Of a stretch of 64,000 bases of DNA, positions 25,154 through 32,547 are shown one piece after another. The notes beneath the pieces are model-generated. The model saw only the letters and a program-made list of their open reading frames with translations. It searched no databases and had not been told where the DNA came from. How positions within the stretch are numbered: position 1 is the stretch's first letter; every line of letters starts with the position of its first letter. Source of the DNA: Marinobacter segnicrescens (GTDB lineage: Bacteria > Pseudomonadota > Gammaproteobacteria > Pseudomonadales > Oleiphilaceae). The stretch is from NCBI RefSeq assembly GCF_900111555.1, contig NZ_FOHZ01000001.1, forward strand, positions 62,001-126,000. Reading direction: 5' to 3'. The translations under genes and the position numbers were made by a program.

Positions 25154-25161
25154 GACCGGTG

Positions 25162-25965
25162 TTACTCCTTTGATGCAATGAGCGTCACCGGATCCCCGAC
25201 ACGCAGGGTACCCGGGCTCTGATGTACTCCGTTGACACCGAACATCACGCCGTCATCGGTACGCCGGAAACCCGCGAGGGTTTTCAGGGGTTCGCCCTTG
25301 GGGCAGCGTATGCCGGTGTCCGGGTCAACGGTGGTCATGATGCAACGGCTGCAGGGTTTGACCAGGTCGACGGAGACCTCGCCAAGCCGAATCGAACGCC
25401 ACTTGTCCTCATCCCAGGCCGGTGCGCCTTCCACCACGACGTTTGGGCGAAAACGCCTCATATCACCGTATCCTGGTCTCCGTGAAGCCAGGTCGTCCAG
25501 CGAGGATTGGCTGGTGACCAGGAACGGGAAGCCATCCGCGAAGCTGACCGGATGAACCTTAGTCAGGCAATCGTGCCGCGCCGGCCGGGTGACGTTCTCC
25601 GGCATGTATACCAAGGTAACGGTGCTGCCCAGGAACTCCGAGAGCGCCCCTGACGCATCACGGCCGGCTTCGACAACACCAGCGACCTGGTCACGCCAGA
25701 CGGTTACTTGCCGCTCCCGGTTACCCACCGTCACAGTCACAATGCCCTGCGCCGGGATATCCAGGACCAGCTGGCCATCATCGGAGAATGCCGGTTTTAT
25801 TTGCACAAGTGCAGGATACTTCCGCTGGGTCACAAACCGACCTTGCTCATCTACCAGCATCCAACGCCGGTCATTTACCGGTCCAAACCGGTCAAGGGGC
25901 AAGGTATTGGTAGCGATTCCGGCCAGGGACTTGACCGGATAATAGTAGAGCGCTTTGATCTTCAT
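25162..25965 (-). CDS. MOSC domain protein, YcbX family
   Basis: An N-terminal MOSC beta-barrel (residues 1-125, MKIKALYYYPVKSL ...) is joined to a MOSC domain (about 130-265). The conserved molybdenum-cofactor cysteine lies in VKPCSRCIMTTVDP. Family members transfer or bind Mo cofactor, and E. coli YcbX reduces N-hydroxylated bases. I start at the ATG of MKIKALYYY (267 aa). The open frame runs another 58 codons upstream, but those codons lie in the tRNA-Gly gene and its terminator and cannot be coding. The 2Fe-2S ferredoxin domain found in longer YcbX proteins is absent. Confidence 0.85.
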   Translation of the reverse strand: MKIKALYYYPVKSLAGIATNTLPLDRFGPVNDRRWMLVDEQGRFVTQRKYPALVQIKPAFSDDGQLVLDIPAQGIVTVTVGNRERQVTVWRDQVAGVVEAGRDASGALSEFLGSTVTLVYMPENVTRPARHDCLTKVHPVSFADGFPFLVTSQSSLDDLASRRPGYGDMRRFRPNVVVEGAPAWDEDKWRSIRLGEVSVDLVKPCSRCIMTTVDPDTGIRCPKGEPLKTLAGFRRTDDGVMFGVNGVHQSPGTLRVGDPVTLIASKE

Positions 25966-26042
25966 GGGCATGCAGGCCTGGCTGGCTACAGAAACCGCGC
26001 CAGTATACTGAAGTTCGGCCGCAGTGAGGGGGCCTGAGACGA

Positions 26043-26070
26043 AAAAACCCGGCCATTTCTGGCCGGGTTT
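26043..26070 (-). terminator. Terminator of tRNA-Gly
   Basis: The stem AACCCGGCCA/TGGCCGGGTT has a short loop. On the minus strand it is followed by TTTT. It lies 9 bases past the CCA end of the tRNA. Confidence 0.85.
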
Positions 26071-26078
26071 CCGGGATC

Positions 26079-26154
26079 TGGAGCGGGAAACGAGATTCGA
26101 ACTCGCGACCCCAACCTTGGCAAGGTTGTGCTCTACCAACTGAGCTATTCCCGC
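26079..26154 (-). tRNA. tRNA-Gly (anticodon GCC)
   Basis: A 76-nt cloverleaf with CCA encoded. The acceptor stem is GCGGGAA/TTCCCGC, the D arm contains GCTCAGTTGGTAGAGC, the anticodon loop is CTTGCCAAG, and the T arm contains GTTCGAATC. It has its own promoter at 26189-26216 and a terminator. Confidence 0.97.
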
Positions 26155-26188
26155 TTGTCGAAGGCACTTGGCCTGTCAACGGCTGCGT

Positions 26189-26216
26189 ATTCTACTGATC
26201 GGACCGAAGCCGTCAA
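26189..26216 (-). promoter_or_regulatory. Promoter of tRNA-Gly
   Basis: On the minus strand, TTGACG (-35, 26211-26216), a 16-base spacer and TAGAAT (-10, 26189-26194) are followed by a GC-rich discriminator. The start would be about 25 bases before the tRNA 5' end. Confidence 0.75.
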
Positions 26217-26258
26217 CCGTTTTGTTAAAAATTTTTGAACCCTCGTGTCATCGTTAAC

Positions 26259-26867
26259 TCAGCCCTGCCCATAGCTCTTGCCCCCACCGCCCATGTAGGC
26301 TTCCTCCGCCGGTGTCGAACGCCGCTTCAGGGCCCGGTTGCGGTGAGGAAAGCGCCCGAACCGCTCGATAACTGACTGGTGGTCCCTTGCCGACTCCAGG
26401 AAACTGGCCAGGAAGGCCCCCAGCGGCCCACCCTCCATGGCCGCCAACTGTTCGTAAAGGGCCACGGAACGTTCCTGGTGCGCCGACTTTTCCGAATGCT
26501 GGAGAGGCATGTAGAAGAATGCCCGCTGGATGGGAATCAGCCTGGTGTCAGCCCCTGCCTCCAGCCCTTCAAGGCACAGGGCGATAGCCTGCCGGTCATT
26601 GGAAAAGGCAAGTTCACCCCCCCGGTGAATATGTCGGGTAAACTGGTCCAGCAGAATGATTTCTGCCAGCCGTCCCCCGGACTCCCGACGCCAGTGATCC
26701 AGGCCGTTCTCGGAGGCAAACAGCACCATGGAAATGAAACGGCGGCGGATTTCCTGGTCAAAGGCCCGTGAAGACCGGAACCACCTTTCCCGATGAGCCT
26801 TGTCAGGTAGCCCGTGTTGGTCCAGCGGGCCAAACCAGAAATCCAGAAGTTCATGCCAAGCGAACAT
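26259..26867 (-). CDS. DUF924 family protein
   Basis: A 202-aa soluble, all-helical protein of the DUF924 family, whose members have a TPR-like fold and no established activity. It starts MFAWHELLDFWFGPLDQ, and the family hallmarks DFWFG near the N-terminus, LDQFTRHIHRG in the middle and RFPHRNRALKR near the C-terminus are all present. It is a single gene between tRNA-Gly and the divergent CbiX-like gene. Function is unknown. Confidence 0.85.
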   Translation of the reverse strand: MFAWHELLDFWFGPLDQHGLPDKAHRERWFRSSRAFDQEIRRRFISMVLFASENGLDHWRRESGGRLAEIILLDQFTRHIHRGGELAFSNDRQAIALCLEGLEAGADTRLIPIQRAFFYMPLQHSEKSAHQERSVALYEQLAAMEGGPLGAFLASFLESARDHQSVIERFGRFPHRNRALKRRSTPAEEAYMGGGGKSYGQG

Positions 26868-26949
26868 ATAGTCTCCGGCTGTTGGTATTCGCAGTCAGGA
26901 TTTCGCAGTTATACACTGATTCTGAAACCCGCCAAAGGAGCCCAGACCC

Positions 26950-27327
26950 ATGACGGCCAGAACACGGATTCTGTTACTCGCCCACGGCAGCAGCGACCGT
27001 CGCTGGTGTGAAACCTTCGAAGCGCTCGCCGCACCAACCCTCGACAGCCTGCCTGAAGCCCGGGTGGCCTATATGGAACTGGCCGAACCCTCACTGGAAG
27101 CCGAGGTCGAGAAAGCCGTAGCTGAGGGTATAACCGACATCCGTGTGGTACCTCTGTTCCTCGCTGCCGGTCGTCACCTGCGCAAGGACGTGCCGGCCAT
27201 GCTTGATGCCTACCGCGACCGCCTGGGGGTGCAGGTTACCCTGCTGCCCCCAATCGGTGAGGATCCGCGACTGGGGCTGGCACTTAAGGACATTGTCGCT
27301 GATTCCCTGGAGGCCGCCCATGACTGA
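26950..27327 (+). CDS. CbiX/SirB-like sirohydrochlorin chelatase family protein
   Basis: A single-domain class II chelatase of 125 aa, the short form known from CbiX-S and SirB halves. The two metal-binding histidine regions are visible: LLAHGSSDRRW at residues 9-19 and PLFLAAGRHLRKDVP at about 71-85. Family members insert cobalt, nickel or iron into sirohydrochlorin. No other tetrapyrrole gene is adjacent, so the metal cannot be assigned. Its end overlaps the next gene by 8 bases, so the two are probably co-translated. Confidence 0.85.
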   Translation: MTARTRILLLAHGSSDRRWCETFEALAAPTLDSLPEARVAYMELAEPSLEAEVEKAVAEGITDIRVVPLFLAAGRHLRKDVPAMLDAYRDRLGVQVTLLPPIGEDPRLGLALKDIVADSLEAAHD

Positions 27328-28234
27328 AGGAGCCGTCTTGGTCACCGGTGGCACCGGATTTATCGGTCAGGTTCTGTGCCAGGAGCTGATCAAGGCCGGC
27401 TACAGCGTCGATGTTCTGAGCCGGCAACCGTCCGAGGCAGTACGTGCCCTTTGTGGAAGAGTGACACCCATCCGTGAACTGTCCACCATCAATGGCAGCC
27501 GGGGCTATGACATCGTGGTCAACCTCGCCGGAGAGGGAATCGCCGAGAAACGCTGGAGCGAGACCCGCAAGCAGGCACTCAGGGACAGTCGTATTGCCCT
27601 GACCCGGGAGCTGGTCACCGCGCTGCTCAGCTGCGACCGGCTGCCAGCGGTTATGGTATCAGGCTCTGCGGTGGGCTTTTACGGGGATCAGGGGGGGCGC
27701 CCTGTCACCGAATCCAGTCCCCCCAAGGACGAATTCAGCCACCGCCTGTGTGCGGACTGGGAAAAGGCTGCCGCACCGTTGGCTGACAAGGGCGTAAGGG
27801 TCTGTTATTCGCGTACCGGCGTGGTCGCAGGCCGCGATGGCGGGTTCCTGGAACGCATGGTACTTCCTTTCCGACTGGGGCTTGGCGGCCGTATAGGTTC
27901 CGGAGTGCAATATATGCCCTGGATTCATCGCCGGGATGTGGTAAGGGCGATCCTGTGGATGGTGGAGAACGGGGACGCTCAGGGAGCTTATAACGTGGTC
28001 AGTCCCCACCCTGCAACGAATCGCGAGTTCACCCGTACCCTTGCCCGGGTGCTTGGGCGTCCGGCAATACTTCCGGTACCTGCGGTGGCACTGAAAGTTG
28101 CACTGGGAGAGATGTCCCGCCTACTGCTGACCGGACAGCGGGCGCTGCCAGAACGCTTGCAGGCAGGGGGATTCAGCTTCAGCTACCCTGACCTGGAACC
28201 GGCACTTCGCGAGGCACTTGACCGTCCTGCCTGA
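27320..28234 (+). CDS. TIGR01777-type epimerase, YfcH-like
   Basis: An atypical short-chain dehydrogenase/reductase of 304 aa, starting MTEGAVLVTGGTGFIGQVL with the NAD(P)-binding TGGTGFIG. Other family marks are VNLAGEGIAEKRWSETRKQ, SGSAVGFYGDQG and WIHRRDVVRAI. The C-terminal DUF1731 region (LPAVALKVALGEMS ... LPERLQAGGFSF) is present. The substrate is unknown in this family. The open frame extends 177 bases upstream inside the chelatase gene, which I reject in favour of the ATG overlapping that gene's stop. Confidence 0.88.
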   Translation: MTEGAVLVTGGTGFIGQVLCQELIKAGYSVDVLSRQPSEAVRALCGRVTPIRELSTINGSRGYDIVVNLAGEGIAEKRWSETRKQALRDSRIALTRELVTALLSCDRLPAVMVSGSAVGFYGDQGGRPVTESSPPKDEFSHRLCADWEKAAAPLADKGVRVCYSRTGVVAGRDGGFLERMVLPFRLGLGGRIGSGVQYMPWIHRRDVVRAILWMVENGDAQGAYNVVSPHPATNREFTRTLARVLGRPAILPVPAVALKVALGEMSRLLLTGQRALPERLQAGGFSFSYPDLEPALREALDRPA

Positions 28235-28275
28235 AGCGTCGCGGTCAGTTAAAGGATTTTTTTTGCCGGCAATAG

Positions 28276-28304
28276 TTGACACCCGCAAGGCGCATTCTTA
28301 ATAT
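28276..28304 (+). promoter_or_regulatory. Promoter of tRNA-Glu
   Basis: TTGACA (28276-28281), a 17-base spacer and TAATAT (28299-28304) are followed by the GC-rich discriminator GCGCGCCACC, as in growth-rate-controlled tRNA promoters. It starts about 30 bases before the tRNA. Confidence 0.7.
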
Positions 28305-28341
28305 ACGCGCCACCTCGACGAGGCAAGGTTTTGAGGAATGC

Positions 28342-28417
28342 GTCCCCTTCGTCTAGTGGCCTAGGACTCCGCCCTTTCACGGCGGCAACAGGGGTTCGAA
28401 CCCCCTAGGGGACGCCA
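28342..28417 (+). tRNA. tRNA-Glu (anticodon TTC)
   Basis: A 76-nt cloverleaf with encoded CCA. The acceptor stem is GTCCCCT/AGGGGAC, the anticodon loop is CTTTCAC, and the T arm is GGGGGTTCGAACCCCC-like. It stands alone and is not in an rRNA operon. Confidence 0.97.
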
Positions 28418-28424
28418 CTCTTTC

Positions 28425-28568
28425 TCAGTGACTATGGGTTTTACGGTCCGTTGCCTTTACAGCCTTGTGTCGGGCGTCCCTCATCACGAAATAGCCTACT
28501 GCTGCCATAAAGCCGACCATCAACAGTACGGTTCCTACACCAGCGATTACTACCGCGTCCATATACAT
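28425..28568 (-). CDS. Small single-pass membrane protein, 47 aa
   Basis: An uncatalogued short gene. A strong RBS (AGGAGGA, 6 bases spacing) precedes ATG at 28568, and the frame runs 47 codons to TGA at 28425. The protein begins MYMDAVVIAGVGTVLLMV. It has one hydrophobic helix (residues 5-29, rich in Gly, Val and Met) and a basic, His-rich cytoplasmic tail (RDARHKAVKATDRKTHSH). It resembles small inner-membrane accessory proteins in layout, but I cannot assign a family. It converges on tRNA-Glu. Confidence 0.72.
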   Translation of the reverse strand: MYMDAVVIAGVGTVLLMVGFMAAVGYFVMRDARHKAVKATDRKTHSH

Positions 28569-28847
28569 GGCTTATCCTCCTGTGGATGCCAGGTTCAACC
28601 TGTTTCTGAATCCAGATTACGCCTGCCTTCGCGAGTTGATCTTGACGTGTATCAATAGCGTACACGGCTTTTAACCGGTCTTTTTGGGCGACGCAGTTGA
28701 TACGGAACACGCACTGATGACGACAGACTGCTATAGTTCGAGAAACACGTGTATGGCGTTTCATCAGTTCCGATAATACCTTGCGTTATTACCGCATTGA
28801 TGGCAGCTGCCAGAATTTTCACCCAGGAAGACAAACTGACAAACGGG

Positions 28848-31253
28848 ATGCCCAGATTGATTTCGCGTCTTCAGCAGTTTCGCCGCGGCTCGCCCCTGTC
28901 GTTCCGTTTGCTGGCGTATATCCTGCTGTTCAGCTCCGTATTCACCTTGATTGCCTCCGGCTTGCAGATCTACACCGATTTCCGGAAAGACGTCTCAGTC
29001 ATCGATGACAGGCTCCATGTCATTGAAACCGGCTATCGCTCCAGCCTGTCCCGCAGTCTGTGGGCCCTCGACCAGAACCTGATCCAGATCCAGCTCGAAG
29101 GCATACTGTCACTGCCGGATATCGTACATCTGCGCCTTCGCATCTACCCTGACTCGGAGCTGGTAATGGGTGAACGACCCAAGAACGGCACAGCCATCCG
29201 TCAGCACAGCTTCCAGATTGGCCATCAGGGGAGCATTGATACCCAACTGGGAGAGTTGGTCGTCACCGCCTCCCTTGAGCGTAGCTACAGCGATCTCCAA
29301 CAAAGGATCTGGGTCATTCTCACCACGCAGTTTTTCAAGACCTTCGTGGTATCCATCCTCATTGTCTGGATCCTGCGCCAGCTGGTTACCCGCCATCTGT
29401 CGAGGATGGCCTCCTACGCACGTAACTTTTCCCTCGAGAACCTGGATGAGCCACTGAAGCTTGACCGACCTGATACCCTCCGCTATCGGTCAGACGAGCT
29501 CGGCCAGGTGACCGATGCGTTCAATCAGATGCGTGAGCGACTCACTGAGGACCTCGAACGCCGCAAGCGGGACGAATCTGAAATCCGGAAACTGTCCATG
29601 GCCGTCGAACAGAGCCCTTCGTCGGTAATGATATGCGACCGACAGTGGCGTATCGAGTTCGTCAACCAGAAGTTCAGCCAGCTCACCGGCTACCCGGCAG
29701 ACCAGGTCCTTGGCCAACGCCCGGGGGATCTCGCCCTGGGGGGAAGAAATACCCGAAGCACCCAGCAACTGTGGCAAACCATCCGCCTTCAGGTGCAACG
29801 AGTGGGTGTCTGGCAGGGAGAGGTGAACAGTGTTCGCCGTAACGGCGACCGCTTCTGGGAGCAGATTGTGGTGACTTCTATCAAGGATCCGGAAGGTCGC
29901 GTCACCAACTTCCTGGTCGTGGGCGAAGACATTTCCATTCGCAAACGCTACGAACAACAGCTGTTGCGCCAGGCGAACTATGACATTCTTACCGGCCTGC
30001 CGAACCGGATGCTTGCCCTTGACCGGCTCAAGCTGGCCCTTGCCCAGGCGCAACGGGAAAACACCCTGGTGGGGGTGATGTTCCTCGACCTGGATAACTT
30101 CAAACACATCAATGACACCCTGGGCCATGATGCCGGTGACACCCTGCTGGTGGAGGCTGCCCGACGGATTTCCGCCAGTCTCCGCGGAACCAGCACCGTG
30201 GCCCGTCTCGGTGGTGACGAATTTCTGGTGGTATTGCCTGGCCTGAAGGATCCTGGCGACACCGAGCAGGTGGCAGACCGCATTCTCGCCGGATTCAGCA
30301 CACCCTTTATCCTGGGTGGGCAGGAAGTGTTCGTCACCACCAGCATCGGCATCGCGATCTACCCATCCGATTGCGACAATTCCGGCACCCTGCTTCAGAA
30401 TGCCGATGCGGCCATGTACGAGGCCAAGCACAAGGGCAAGAGCGCCTGGGAGCGCTTCGCGCCAGAGATGAAAGAAGTCTCCCACGAACGACTGCAGATG
30501 GAGTCCCGCCTGCGCCGGGCCCAGGAGCTGGATGAGTTCGAGCTCTGGTTCCAGCCCATTGTGGAAACTGCGACCGGCCACGTCACCGGCGCCGAAGCAT
30601 TGTTGCGGTGGAACAGCCCTGTGATGGGCCTGATCATGCCGGACCGGTTCATTCCGCTTGCCGAAGAAACCGGTATGATCATTCCGATTGGTCGCTGGGT
30701 CCTGGAACAGGCATGCATGGCGGCCCGACGCTGGCAGGAGGCAACCGGGCGGGAGTTGCAGATCGCGGTCAACGTGTCCCCCCGGCAGTTCCGCGATCCT
30801 GAGTTTGTCGAGTCGACGCTGGAAATCCTCACTGCCTGCGACTTGCCGCCGAATCGACTGGAAATGGAAATCACGGAACGCCTTATACTGGACAACAGTA
30901 TCGAAACCGCTACCATCCTCCGGCAACTGGACGAGGCCGGTATCCGCCTGTCGGTCGATGACTTCGGCACGGGCTTTTCCGCCCTCAGTTACCTGAAAAG
31001 CTACCCCTTTGATTCCCTCAAGATCGACAAGGCCTTCGTGGCCGATGTAATGGTGTCCGGGGATAATGCATCCCTGGTCCTCGCCATCATCAACATGGCC
31101 CACAGCCTAAAACTGACGGTAGTCGCCGAAGGGGTTGAAGAGCCGGCCCAGCAGGATTTCCTCAGGAAACATCACTGCGACTTTGCCCAGGGCTATCTTT
31201 ACAGCCGGCCAGCCCCCGAACCAGACTTCCTGGCCTGGCTCCGGGATCATTGA
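28848..31253 (+). CDS. Membrane-bound c-di-GMP protein with PAS, GGDEF and EAL domains
   Basis: A predicted cyclic-di-GMP enzyme of 801 aa. The order is TM1 (about residues 17-39), a periplasmic sensor region containing SRSLWALDQNLIQIQ, TM2 (162-185), HAMP (185-250), PAS (250-370), GGDEF (380-540) and EAL (555-795). The diguanylate cyclase motif GGDEF is intact (454-458), but the inhibitory RxxD site before it reads RGTS, so product inhibition may be lost. The EAL motif and DDFGTGFSAL are intact, so phosphodiesterase activity is possible. The start is uncertain: upstream ATGs at 28749 and 28800 also lack a clear RBS. ackA follows 74 bases later on the same strand. Confidence 0.88.
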   Translation: MPRLISRLQQFRRGSPLSFRLLAYILLFSSVFTLIASGLQIYTDFRKDVSVIDDRLHVIETGYRSSLSRSLWALDQNLIQIQLEGILSLPDIVHLRLRIYPDSELVMGERPKNGTAIRQHSFQIGHQGSIDTQLGELVVTASLERSYSDLQQRIWVILTTQFFKTFVVSILIVWILRQLVTRHLSRMASYARNFSLENLDEPLKLDRPDTLRYRSDELGQVTDAFNQMRERLTEDLERRKRDESEIRKLSMAVEQSPSSVMICDRQWRIEFVNQKFSQLTGYPADQVLGQRPGDLALGGRNTRSTQQLWQTIRLQVQRVGVWQGEVNSVRRNGDRFWEQIVVTSIKDPEGRVTNFLVVGEDISIRKRYEQQLLRQANYDILTGLPNRMLALDRLKLALAQAQRENTLVGVMFLDLDNFKHINDTLGHDAGDTLLVEAARRISASLRGTSTVARLGGDEFLVVLPGLKDPGDTEQVADRILAGFSTPFILGGQEVFVTTSIGIAIYPSDCDNSGTLLQNADAAMYEAKHKGKSAWERFAPEMKEVSHERLQMESRLRRAQELDEFELWFQPIVETATGHVTGAEALLRWNSPVMGLIMPDRFIPLAEETGMIIPIGRWVLEQACMAARRWQEATGRELQIAVNVSPRQFRDPEFVESTLEILTACDLPPNRLEMEITERLILDNSIETATILRQLDEAGIRLSVDDFGTGFSALSYLKSYPFDSLKIDKAFVADVMVSGDNASLVLAIINMAHSLKLTVVAEGVEEPAQQDFLRKHHCDFAQGYLYSRPAPEPDFLAWLRDH

Positions 31254-31327
31254 GCCGACACCGAAAATGCCGGAACTGACGATATCGGCGTCGTTACAAA
31301 CCCAATCAACCAAGGATGTCTTCACCC

Positions 31328-32536
31328 ATGGATGATCAGATACTGGTCGTTAACTGCGGCAGCTCTTCCGTCAAGATCGCCGTATTCGACTCCCACGGCA
31401 CGGTGCTGGTGAGCGCCCTCGCCGAAAAGCTCGGCCAGCCCGACGCCCGGCTGGTTGCCGACGGGGAGGAGTCCGTATCGTTACCGGCCATGGCAGACCA
31501 TCACCAGGCCCTCGAGGCCTCCATCGAGTGGTTGCAAAGGGCCGGTTATCTTTCCACCGAGCCAACCGCCATCGGCCACCGGGTAGTGCACGGTGGCGAG
31601 GCCTTCCACAAGGCCGCCCTGCTGGATGAGAATGCCATCCGTGCCATTGAATCCTGCGCAGACCTTGCCCCGCTCCACAACCCGGTGAACCTGGCCGGCA
31701 TCGAGGCCGCACGCCGGCTTTTTCCGGAAGTACCCCAGGTGGCCGTTTTCGATACCGCTTTCCACCAGAGCCTCCCCCGCCATGCGTGGCTTTATGCCTT
31801 ACCACGCCGATTCTATGAAGACTACGGGGTTCGGCGTTACGGGTTTCACGGCACCAGTCACCAGTACATGGCCGAAGAAGCAGCCCGACGACTCGACAAA
31901 CCGCTTGAGGAAACCTCCATTATTTCCGCCCACCTGGGTAATGGTTGCAGCATTACCGCCATACGTAACGGCCAGAGTGTCGATACCAGCATGGGCCTGA
32001 CGCCCCTGGAAGGACTGGTCATGGGCACCCGTAGTGGTGACGTGGACCCGGGGCTGTTCGACTTCCTGGCTGCCAAAGGCGTCACCGCAGAGGAAACCCA
32101 TCGGATCCTCAACCGTGAAAGCGGCCTCCTCGGCCTCTCCGGACATACCAGCGATATGCGAAACCTGGTAAACGCTGCCCGTGAAGGCAACGGGCAATGC
32201 AAGGATGCCTTCGAAGTGTTCTGCTTCCGGCTCGCCCGTTACATTGGCGCCATGATGGTCTCACTCGAACAGCTCGACGCTCTGGTATTTACCGGTGGCA
32301 TCGGCGAAAACAGCACGGACGTTCGTGCCCGCACCCTCGAGCACCTTGTCCTGCCCGGGTTTCGTGTGGATCCAGCCGCCAACGCTCACCACGGCCGAAA
32401 CCACGGAGGTCATATCGCCGCTGCCAACAGCCGTTTCCCGGTCATGGTCATCCCAACACGCGAAGAGGCCATGATTGCCCGCGAAGCCAGGGCGCTTGTG
32501 GCAGACTCCCACCCACGAACAAGCCGGCACCACTGA
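31328..32536 (+). CDS. ackA: Acetate kinase
   Basis: AckA interconverts acetyl phosphate and acetate with ATP. It is 402 aa (E. coli 400). The N-terminal ILVVNCGSSSVK, the first family signature HRVVHGGE, GFHGTSHQYM, and the phosphate-binding AHLGNGCSI and FTGGIGENS are all present. I start at the ATG at 31328, 9 bases after AAGGATG; the ATG within that RBS at 31316 is less likely. It is followed after 11 bases by pta. Confidence 0.97.
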   Translation: MDDQILVVNCGSSSVKIAVFDSHGTVLVSALAEKLGQPDARLVADGEESVSLPAMADHHQALEASIEWLQRAGYLSTEPTAIGHRVVHGGEAFHKAALLDENAIRAIESCADLAPLHNPVNLAGIEAARRLFPEVPQVAVFDTAFHQSLPRHAWLYALPRRFYEDYGVRRYGFHGTSHQYMAEEAARRLDKPLEETSIISAHLGNGCSITAIRNGQSVDTSMGLTPLEGLVMGTRSGDVDPGLFDFLAAKGVTAEETHRILNRESGLLGLSGHTSDMRNLVNAAREGNGQCKDAFEVFCFRLARYIGAMMVSLEQLDALVFTGGIGENSTDVRARTLEHLVLPGFRVDPAANAHHGRNHGGHIAAANSRFPVMVIPTREEAMIAREARALVADSHPRTSRHH

Positions 32537-32547
32537 AGGAATTCTCC

